Below are positions 57,837-64,000 of a stretch of 64,000 bases of DNA, piece by piece. The stretch is from Xenorhabdus stockiae (GTDB lineage Bacteria > Pseudomonadota > Gammaproteobacteria > Enterobacterales > Enterobacteriaceae): NCBI RefSeq assembly GCF_002632825.1, contig NZ_NJAJ01000007.1, positions 102,550 through 166,549 on the forward strand, written 5' to 3'. The position numbers and the translations under genes were made by a program. The notes below the pieces were generated by a model. That model searched no databases, was not told where the DNA came from, and worked only from the letters and a program-made list of their open reading frames with translations. The stretch's first letter is position 1, and each line of letters begins with the position of its first letter.

Positions 57837-59843
57837 GTGAAAAGAACCTATTTGTCTTTAGCTATATCTGCGTTTGTTTTCGGTATTTCAGGCATGTCTG
57901 TTGCTGATCCTATTTCTGGTATTTTTGGTGATAAATTTTTTGATTATTCCCGTGATGATGGTGGGATACCTCATTTTAAAAATATCCCTTCAGATACGGT
58001 ATTTGATAATAAATCAATGCTATATCTGCATGATTCAGAAGAAATAAAAAATGTAACATTGAATCAGGACTCAACATTGAAAATAGATGGAGGTGGGACT
58101 GCTATTAACACGATTGTTAATCAGGATTCGGTGATATTTCTTATTAAATCTAAATTAAACACGCCGGGGGCCCCAACCGTTCAGGATACCATTATTAATC
58201 CTGGAGGATATCTTAATATGGAAGCACACGCTGTATCAAAAGGGGGGCTCTATGTAGCCAAAGATGCAGTATTAACGATTGACAATGTTGATGGGAATTT
58301 TGTCAACGTGAAGTTCAATACACCCGTACCAGCAGCTAATGTTTCAATTGAAAATTTGAAATTAGCGGGACTCGTAGATATTACTCCAACATGGAATGAA
58401 GATGATGGAGAAGATGGTGATGCCCCATTCCCTGATAAGCCTGGGCCATATTTAGTGACGCAGATCCATAATCTCGAAATGCTGCCAGGTAGTAAAATAA
58501 TAATGGATGGGTATGAGTCAGGGGCACAATATAATAAATTGGAGATAAATAGCTTATCAGGCACAGGTAATTTTGAATTATCTACCAGTCTTGCTGATAA
58601 TATTGGTGATCTGATTTATGTAACAGGCCATGCGTCTGGTAATTTTGGCATCTTAGTCCAAGATAGGGGGCGGGAAATTGTTCATCCAGAAAATATCCGT
58701 CTTGTATATATCAATGCAGGTGATGCTCAGTTTGATTTACTGAACAAAGATGGCATCGTAGATATTGGTATTCATAAATATCGTTATCGGTTAGAGAGTA
58801 AAAAAGATGGCGAACATACGGAATGGTATCTGGTAAATGAGGAAAAAGCGTCCCCTCAGGAACCAAAAAAAGATCCGACAGAAATGACTAATCCGACTAA
58901 GACTGATAATAAGAGTATACTTGTTCCAATTGGTTTTAGTTCCAGTGCCCGAAATATAATGAGCATGTCTGCTTCTTCACAACATATTCTGAACACTGAG
59001 TTAAATACTTTACACCAGCGGCAGGGCAATTTGCGTAGCAATGATGGTGAAATGGAGGTTTGGGTACGCCATCTTAGCGATAATAGCCGCCTGAATACTC
59101 ATCACTATGCAGCATTTAAAAATACCATGAATGGGCTGCAAATCGGGGTAGGTAAACAATTTGAGCTGGAAAGAGGTAAATTATTAGCAGGTGCCTTCAC
59201 GTCATACAGCAAATCTAATGTTAAATTCAATATCGGTGGTAATGGCGATGTTGAGAGTTACAGTAGTGGTCTGTATGCGACCTATCTGGATCAATCAGGT
59301 TTGTATTTTGATACAGTGCTGAAAGGTAATCGTCTGAAAAACCAAATTAGAACCAGAATGAATAGCGGTGATATCGGACGGGCTGATTATAATCAGAGTG
59401 CTTTCACTGCTTCATTGGAAACGGGCTATACCTTGCCAATATCTCAACGTGTTACTTTTGATCCCTATGTAAGAGTCAGTTATTCTCACATCAGCAGTGC
59501 TGATTATACACTCAGTAATGGTATGCAGACTGACATTCACGGAACAAATAGCTTACAAAGTGAAGCCGGTGCACGTTTTGGTACTCATCTGACATTAGGT
59601 AGTATGGAGATTATGCCATATGCTAAGTTGGCTGTTTCCCATGAATTTAGTGGCAGCAATAAAGTCAATATTAACAAAGTGACTTTTGATAATAATTACT
59701 CCGGTAATACCGGTAAATATGGTTTGGGTATAAATACTAATGTGAATAAAAATATCTCTGTTTACGCTGAGGTAAATTACCTTCATGGCAATAAAATCGA
59801 AACTCCGATACATACAACAGCAGGGTTTAAGGTATTGTTCTAA
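57837..59843 (+). CDS. Classical (type Va) autotransporter
   Basis: 668-aa outer membrane autotransporter. Residues 1-23 are a Sec signal peptide with cleavage expected after SVA. Residues 24-335 are a short passenger with beta-helix-like spacing of hydrophobic residues (repeats such as VTLNQDSTLKIDGGG). A Pro/Thr/Lys linker lies at about 338-365. The C-terminal barrel, about 405-668, begins EVWVRHL, shows alternating beta strands (GLQIGVGKQFEL, SSGLYATYLDQSGLYFDTVLKGN), and ends in the typical terminal Phe (GFKVLF). The start is GTG 57837 with AGAGG 7 bases before it. No protease triad or RGD motif is visible, so adhesion or another surface role is more likely than proteolysis. The gene converges on the cyclase-family gene across an inverted repeat. 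Confidence 0.88.
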   Translation: MKRTYLSLAISAFVFGISGMSVADPISGIFGDKFFDYSRDDGGIPHFKNIPSDTVFDNKSMLYLHDSEEIKNVTLNQDSTLKIDGGGTAINTIVNQDSVIFLIKSKLNTPGAPTVQDTIINPGGYLNMEAHAVSKGGLYVAKDAVLTIDNVDGNFVNVKFNTPVPAANVSIENLKLAGLVDITPTWNEDDGEDGDAPFPDKPGPYLVTQIHNLEMLPGSKIIMDGYESGAQYNKLEINSLSGTGNFELSTSLADNIGDLIYVTGHASGNFGILVQDRGREIVHPENIRLVYINAGDAQFDLLNKDGIVDIGIHKYRYRLESKKDGEHTEWYLVNEEKASPQEPKKDPTEMTNPTKTDNKSILVPIGFSSSARNIMSMSASSQHILNTELNTLHQRQGNLRSNDGEMEVWVRHLSDNSRLNTHHYAAFKNTMNGLQIGVGKQFELERGKLLAGAFTSYSKSNVKFNIGGNGDVESYSSGLYATYLDQSGLYFDTVLKGNRLKNQIRTRMNSGDIGRADYNQSAFTASLETGYTLPISQRVTFDPYVRVSYSHISSADYTLSNGMQTDIHGTNSLQSEAGARFGTHLTLGSMEIMPYAKLAVSHEFSGSNKVNINKVTFDNNYSGNTGKYGLGINTNVNKNISVYAEVNYLHGNKIETPIHTTAGFKVLF

Positions 59844-59868
59844 GCATTAAATAGTTTTTGTCAGGAAA

Positions 59869-59914
59869 GTAGTTCAAGCTTAGTGCATTCTTTTGTCAGT
59901 TATGCTTGAACTAC
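59869..59914. terminator. Inverted repeat between convergent genes
   Basis: GTAGTTCAAGC and GCTTGAACTAC form a perfect 11-bp stem around a 24-base loop that itself ends TTTTGTCAGTTAT. It lies between the autotransporter (+) and the cyclase-family gene (-), so it probably ends both transcripts. U-tracts are weak. Confidence 0.55.
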
Positions 59915-59924
59915 CTATTGTAAC

Positions 59925-60662
59925 TTACGGGATTATCGCAAATGAACGTACCGGGAACCCTGTTGCCTTTTCTGGTTTAGCGACAATATTAAAAATAATT
60001 GCGCCACGAGTAGGAACCTTATCTAAATTTTTCATTATTTCTATTTGATACGTATCCTGTGCCAAAACGTAATGTTCGCCGAGGAGTCCATTATTATTTT
60101 TGGCCTCTTTCGAGGAGTCAGTATCAAATGTTTCGTGCCCGATGGCTTTTATTTTCCTTTCCTCAAACAGAAACTTGAGTGCATCTAATCCCCAGCCGGG
60201 TGTCTGATTATTTCCGTTAATATCTTTATTTTCCATTTTTTCCTGAGAAGGCCAGCGTTTACTCCAGTCTGTTCTTAATGCAACAAAAGTATCAGCTTCA
60301 ATAATGCCATGCTCGGCTTCAAAACAAAGAATATCTTCTTTGGACAACGAAAAATCGGGTTCTTTTTCTGTCCGTTCTGATTTGTCAATAACTATTAATG
60401 GTAATACTAGTTCTTTTAATTCAATCCCATTCAGGAAACGACCATCAGGAATAAAATGGCAGGGAGCATCAATATGCGTGCCATATTGCCCGACAAAAGT
60501 AAATTGTTGGGTGAAAAAGCCATCCTGATAACTAAATAATGTTTTAATTTGAGCAGGGGGAAACATAGAAAAATGAGGAGAATGTTGATCAAAGCTGTGA
60601 GTCAGATCGATCCATTTTTTAGATTTTAATAAAGTGAGTGCCTGTAAAATATTATTCGTCAT
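59925..60662 (-). CDS. Cyclase-family (kynurenine formamidase-like) metal hydrolase
   Basis: 245-aa member of the cyclase/KynB-like hydrolase family, metal-dependent enzymes that open or cleave small amide or lactone-type substrates. The family's metal motif HxGTHxDxPxH is present as GQYGTHIDAPCHF, with the first His replaced by Gln and the later THIDAPCH intact. Other family features are WIDLTHSF near the N-terminus, VALRTDWSKRW, and GWGLDALKFL. No signal peptide is present, so it is cytoplasmic. GATGAGG lies about 6 bases before the ATG. The substrate is unknown: kynurenine formamidase, isatin hydrolase and uncharacterised members share this fold. Neighbouring genes do not suggest a pathway, and it appears to be a single-gene unit. 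Confidence 0.82.
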   Translation of the reverse strand: MTNNILQALTLLKSKKWIDLTHSFDQHSPHFSMFPPAQIKTLFSYQDGFFTQQFTFVGQYGTHIDAPCHFIPDGRFLNGIELKELVLPLIVIDKSERTEKEPDFSLSKEDILCFEAEHGIIEADTFVALRTDWSKRWPSQEKMENKDINGNNQTPGWGLDALKFLFEERKIKAIGHETFDTDSSKEAKNNNGLLGEHYVLAQDTYQIEIMKNLDKVPTRGAIIFNIVAKPEKATGFPVRSFAIIP

Positions 60663-60758
60663 AAAAACCTCATCTTTTTTAATTTTTTGAGGATGACAGG
60701 TGATATATTCAATCGTCGGTGACTGGGGCAGCCACCGAGATTCGTTTGTTAGTGGATA

Positions 60759-61139
60759 TTAATAACTTTTTGGGGTGATATCAACATAGGTGGGATCGGA
60801 AAAAGAACATTCCTCTTCAGAAATAATCGATGAAGCAATAATAATCACCGGTGATTTATTCTTGTCAATATAAGGAATGGTAACTTCTATTGTCTGGGAA
60901 TAAAGTTCGCCCCAGGCTGAATAAGTTATCGGTAACTTATTTTTTTCCAGAAGGTGTCTGTTAATTAATATTGAATTTGCCTGATGCTTATCCAGTTGGT
61001 TATTTTTCCTGACCGCGGCATTTATAACCTGATAAGCTGCCCACGATTCTGTCGTAGCGCAGTAATCTAAATTTTCATTTGTCGAAGCGATGCTTATCGC
61101 TGGGATAAATAACATCGTAAAAGTGAGAAGTTTTTTCAT
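60759..61139 (-). CDS. Small secreted hypothetical protein
   Basis: 126 aa with a clear Sec signal peptide (Lys-Lys, then a hydrophobic core, cleavage after SIAS near residue 19). The mature part has two cysteines (LDYCATTES and SEEECSFSD) that could form one disulphide, and a central helix (WAAYQVINAAVRKNN). No lipobox is present. It resembles small periplasmic proteins of enterobacteria that are sometimes labelled Shiga-toxin-A-like, but no catalytic motif supports that name. It lies 285 bases downstream of fliT on the same strand and is probably transcribed separately. Function unknown. Confidence 0.65.
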   Translation of the reverse strand: MKKLLTFTMLFIPAISIASTNENLDYCATTESWAAYQVINAAVRKNNQLDKHQANSILINRHLLEKNKLPITYSAWGELYSQTIEVTIPYIDKNKSPVIIIASSIISEEECSFSDPTYVDITPKSY

Positions 61140-61424
61140 ATCATTCCATTGAATATATTATTTTAAATAATAATAAAATTTGATTGTTCTTCCGTATTCT
61201 CTTTGCGAGAAACAGCCGTTATTATCATCTTTGCGTTAATTTTTTGTGTTGAAAATGTTTGTGTTTTTATATTGATTGTTTGCAAATTATGCATAAAATA
61301 TAATGCCGAATCAGGATCCCCGAAAAAGGGATGGTGACTAAATGACACCACCTGAAATAAGATCAATAAACGATACCACTCATTATTATTATATTAATAA
61401 AATATTATGGTGCCGCTGTTATTT

Positions 61425-61802
61425 TTATGTTTTCTCTGTCGTAGGCGTTAACTCCATTTCATAATCACTGACAGGGAATTGCCCATAAGTATCATGCAAT
61501 AATTGTTTGCAGCTTTCCTGTTTAATCAGGTCGCTGAGTTCATCTAAGCGTTTTTGTAATAACCGCTTAGTTTCATTTTCATTATCCAAGACAGTCTGCA
61601 AAATTTTGGTTAATTTCTGCTGCAATGAAATAGGCGCATCTGAATCTTCTGATATTAAGGTAACCACTTCTACTGCTTTCAGATAGGTGATTTCCATATC
61701 GACAAGTACATCCCATTTTTCATTTTTAGCTAAATCAAGCATCTGCTCACTTAAACTAAGGATCTGCTGGTAAGCTGACAAAAGATCCAGATCATTTTTC
61801 AT
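61425..61802 (-). CDS. fliT: Flagellar export chaperone FliT
   Basis: 125-aa helical protein acting as export chaperone for the filament cap FliD; in enterics it also inhibits the master regulator FlhDC. Supporting features are the small size, the all-helical heptad pattern (LSAYQQILSLSEQMLDLAKN, LQKRLDELSDLI) and the position directly after fliS. The start is ATG 61802, which shares one base with the fliS stop (TGATG); a longer frame from 61850 would run 48 bases into fliS and lacks its own ribosome site. Translation is therefore probably coupled to fliS. The C-terminal tail is slightly extended and polar. Confidence 0.88.
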   Translation of the reverse strand: MKNDLDLLSAYQQILSLSEQMLDLAKNEKWDVLVDMEITYLKAVEVVTLISEDSDAPISLQQKLTKILQTVLDNENETKRLLQKRLDELSDLIKQESCKQLLHDTYGQFPVSDYEMELTPTTEKT

Positions 61803-62212
61803 CAAACAATATCCTGACTGGCGTTGTAATGAGGACCTATCTGCCGCCAAGAATCTGAAATCTCGGTAAGTAAATCAATCACTTCGGTAATAGCCTTCTC
61901 ATCGTTGCGTAAATTAGCATGGAGTAAACGACGACTCATATAATCATATAAAGCAGAAAGATTCTGAGCAATCTCTCCGCCTTTTTCGAAATCAAGTCCT
62001 TCTTTCAGACCATTATCAATGATATTTATCGCCTTTGAAATAGCTAAACCTTTTTCCGGGATATTTCCCTGTTGCATCAGAATAATTGCACGACGTAGGG
62101 CGCTGAGCGCCCCATTGAACAATATCTGAATCAACTGATAGGGAGAAGCATTCATAATTTCGCTCTCAAGATCTACCTGAGCGTATAACTGGCTTGCCGA
62201 ACGTTGATACAT
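61802..62212 (-). CDS. fliS: Flagellin export chaperone FliS
   Basis: 136-aa cytoplasmic chaperone that binds the C-terminus of flagellin and prevents premature polymerisation. Diagnostic features are the N-terminal YAQVDLESEIMNASPYQLIQILFNGAL, the helix RRAIILMQQGNIPEKGLAISKAI, then NLSALYDYMSRRLLHAN. The length is normal. It starts 12 bases after the end of fliD and overlaps fliT by one base, as in the enteric fliDST operon. Confidence 0.95.
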   Translation of the reverse strand: MYQRSASQLYAQVDLESEIMNASPYQLIQILFNGALSALRRAIILMQQGNIPEKGLAISKAINIIDNGLKEGLDFEKGGEIAQNLSALYDYMSRRLLHANLRNDEKAITEVIDLLTEISDSWRQIGPHYNASQDIV

Positions 62213-62224
62213 ATTATCCTTTAA

Positions 62225-63688
62225 TTATCTTAAAAGCTGGAATAGGGATGAACTTGTGTTATTCAGGGAATTCATCAGTTTATCCAATTCTGTGAATTGA
62301 CGTTTATACCGCTCCATTGTGGCATCAATAGTGTCATTTGTCCGCTCCACTTGTTTCTCAAGGGTTTTAAGACTTTTATTAATGCCTTCGGTTGCGGTTG
62401 CGATAGTCCCTTCATGGCTATCCAACGTTTTCTTTAATAGGTTGTAAGTCTGGGTTGCAAAGCCGGTTTTTTCACCATCGCCCATAAAGAAAGCCTTCAC
62501 GTTGGCCGGTTTCTCTTTCAGGTTCTTTTCCAGTTTATCTTTATTGATTTCCAGTGTGCCATCCAATTTCTGTTTAATACCCAATTTATTTAAGGTAGCG
62601 ATATCAGCAACATTCTGGGCAGCAAATAATTGGTGTCTTAATTGGTTCTGGATATTTTTCAGTGTTCCGTCACCCAGCAAAGCACCATTATCTTTTGACG
62701 CCGCTTCACCTTTTCCGACCGCTTTGAATTTGGTCAGCGAATCAAAAGTAGACTGTAAGTCATTATAAGCATCAACCCACTTTTTAATTGCTTCCTGCAT
62801 TGGTTCAATATCACGGGAAACAACCAGTGTTTCGGATTTGAACTGTTCTACTTCTTTCAGTTCGCCATCGTCCCCTTTAACTTTTACAGTTTCTTTTTCT
62901 GAAACTTTTTTCAGATTCAGGGTAATACCTTCCGGCGCATCTTTTATTTCGTTAGTCTGGCGCTCAATTTTGACACCATTAACGTGTAATATTGCATTTT
63001 TTGCGGGAACTTTTTCTTGCATTACACCTGTGCGATTTTTATCGCTTGGTGGGTATTCCAGCAATTCGTTCAGTTTATTATCACCTTCGACCTTGATTTT
63101 CATCATCGATTTTGTACCCGCTTTTTTAGCGGTCAGAATCAGATAATTATTTTTATCGTCGGCTTTAATAATGCTGGCGTTAACATTACCTTCCTGCTTA
63201 TTAATTGCATCACGGATCTCAACCAGAGAAGTTTGCTCATCGGTCAGAGCAATCTTCATGAGTTCTGTTTTACCGTCTTTACCTTCCTGCTCAATAACGA
63301 TAGTACGGCTTATTGCCGAAGTTTCTCCCAACTGTTCTTTTACACTGGGAACAGATGCGGTTTGCAAAGATTGCGCTACGGCAAGCTGCTCAACTTCAAT
63401 CTTATAGTTACCCGGGCTGGCTTTGGAATCCGTGCTTGGAGTAAATAATTTATGGTCTTCGCTTGTTTTAGTTGTATTAAGCTTATCGAATTTTTTTAGT
63501 TCTTCCGAAGCGGTCTGAAGTTTTTCCAGACTGCCTTTTAATGTGCCAAAACCGGTCAGCTTTGCTTTATAGCTTGTTTGTTGCTGTGCTAATGGTTCTA
63601 AACGTTTTCTTTCTGCTGCCTGAAGTTTATCCAGCAAAGAACCCAAATCCATCCCGGACCCGGCCCCTAATGAGGAAATGCTAGCCAT
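62225..63688 (-). CDS. fliD: Flagellar filament cap protein FliD (HAP2)
   Basis: 487-aa hook-associated protein 2, which forms the pentameric cap that guides flagellin assembly at the filament tip outside the cell. The N-terminal segment SSLGAGSGMDLGSLLDKLQAAER and the following coiled-coil are typical, as is the C-terminal helical region with TYNLLKKTLDSHEGTI and the terminal MNSLNNTSSSLFQLLR. The central 230 residues are variable, as usual for the exposed domains. AAGGAG lies about 5 bases before ATG 63688. It heads the fliDST operon behind a near-consensus sigma-28 promoter. Flagellin (fliC) is normally divergent from fliD and would lie just beyond the right edge. Confidence 0.95.
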   Translation of the reverse strand: MASISSLGAGSGMDLGSLLDKLQAAERKRLEPLAQQQTSYKAKLTGFGTLKGSLEKLQTASEELKKFDKLNTTKTSEDHKLFTPSTDSKASPGNYKIEVEQLAVAQSLQTASVPSVKEQLGETSAISRTIVIEQEGKDGKTELMKIALTDEQTSLVEIRDAINKQEGNVNASIIKADDKNNYLILTAKKAGTKSMMKIKVEGDNKLNELLEYPPSDKNRTGVMQEKVPAKNAILHVNGVKIERQTNEIKDAPEGITLNLKKVSEKETVKVKGDDGELKEVEQFKSETLVVSRDIEPMQEAIKKWVDAYNDLQSTFDSLTKFKAVGKGEAASKDNGALLGDGTLKNIQNQLRHQLFAAQNVADIATLNKLGIKQKLDGTLEINKDKLEKNLKEKPANVKAFFMGDGEKTGFATQTYNLLKKTLDSHEGTIATATEGINKSLKTLEKQVERTNDTIDATMERYKRQFTELDKLMNSLNNTSSSLFQLLR

Positions 63689-63724
63689 ATTGACTCCTTT
63701 ATTTGTAAAGCATCACTGGAGTTG

Positions 63725-63751
63725 TTATCGGATTAATTTGCGAAAAGTTTA
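63725..63751 (-). promoter_or_regulatory. Sigma-28 (FliA) promoter of fliDST
   Basis: On the minus strand TAAACTTT, 11 bases, then TCCGATAA. The enteric consensus is TAAAGTTT-N11-GCCGATAA, so 14 of 16 positions match with exact spacing. The -10 box ends about 37 bases upstream of the fliD start codon. Confidence 0.9.
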
Positions 63752-63813
63752 CTGAGAAAACGATTTTTTTGATGGATGGAATAGTTGATGAGAACAGGCG
63801 CTGTTTGGGTTAT

Positions 63814-63905
63814 CGGTATATTCTTCGTCTTTCAGGTTGTTTATTTATTGGCTGCGCTCACTCCAGTCAGCGATTTTATAAATATACGGTTATCTATGTT
63901 CCTAA
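63814..63905. repeat. Degraded copy of the ERIC-like repeat
   Basis: Segments CTTCGTCTTTCAGGTTG, TTGGCTGCGCTCACT, CCAGTCA and GGTTATCTATGTTCCT follow the same order as in the repeat at 2168-2291, but the inner palindrome is interrupted by AT-rich bases. It lies in the 312-base stretch upstream of fliD, which holds no other gene. Confidence 0.55.
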
Positions 63906-64000
63906 ATAACTTTTCATAATAGTGAGACACTCGATTTACTTTCTCTGAAAGAGTCTATTTGCAGATTTTTTCAAGAATTTTTTCACATTACTGAGCAGTT

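Noticed and set aside
61163..61366. 67-codon minus-strand gene between fliT and the small secreted protein
   Set aside because: No convincing ribosome site, low-complexity ends and no recognisable feature; treated as intergenic.
61425..61850. Longer FliT starting at 61850
   Set aside because: It would overlap fliS by 48 bases; the ATG at 61802 is coupled to the fliS stop and matches the family N-terminus.

Overview
The window looks like the chromosome of an entomopathogenic enterobacterium, most likely Xenorhabdus (Photorhabdus is the alternative). The basis is a Photorhabdus virulence cassette (PVC) type contractile injection system, a giant NRPS operon, enteric-style fliDST, and ERIC-like palindromic repeats. 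No tRNA, rRNA or CRISPR array was seen. The species call is inference.

Region 1 (1-9620, + strand) is the 3' end of a PVC operon. It holds the C-terminus of Pvc12, the tail fibre Pvc13, the tape-measure candidate Pvc14 with six 11-residue repeats, the AAA+ ATPase Pvc15 and the terminal protein Pvc16. A strongly AT-rich cargo-like segment follows: a DNA-binding-only LysR fragment, an unrecognised acidic 325-aa protein, and a 277-aa protein whose C-terminal part matches the catalytic region of exotoxin A-type ADP-ribosyltransferases. In that last protein the usual catalytic His appears to be Val. A bidirectional terminator and a frameshifted Rpn-family nuclease gene close the region (9755-10720).

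Region 2 (10885-57003, - strand) is one NRPS operon, read right to left. Three synthetases of 7, 2 and 4 modules (7651, 2243 and 4939 aa) are joined by overlapping stop/start codons and matching docking ends. A PanP-type aspartate 1-decarboxylase gene comes last. The 13 modules begin with a starter condensation domain and end with tandem thioesterases. Binding-pocket residues read by eye give Thr, a small residue (Ala-like), three branched aliphatics, Thr, Thr, two branched aliphatics, beta-Ala, beta-Ala, Pro, beta-Ala. Dual C/E domains occur in modules 3, 5, 7, 9 and 11, so residues 1-9 should alternate L and D. The decarboxylase would supply beta-alanine. This architecture fits the acylated tridecadepsipeptides called xenoamicins (recalled, not searched).

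Region 3 (57004-59914) starts with an AT-rich intergenic stretch holding a decayed duplicate of the 5' end of the first NRPS gene, including its ribosome binding site and leader hairpin. A classical autotransporter gene on the + strand follows.

Region 4 (59925-64000, - strand) holds a cyclase-family hydrolase, a small secreted protein, and the flagellar operon fliD-fliS-fliT with a near-consensus sigma-28 promoter. A second, degraded repeat lies near the right edge.
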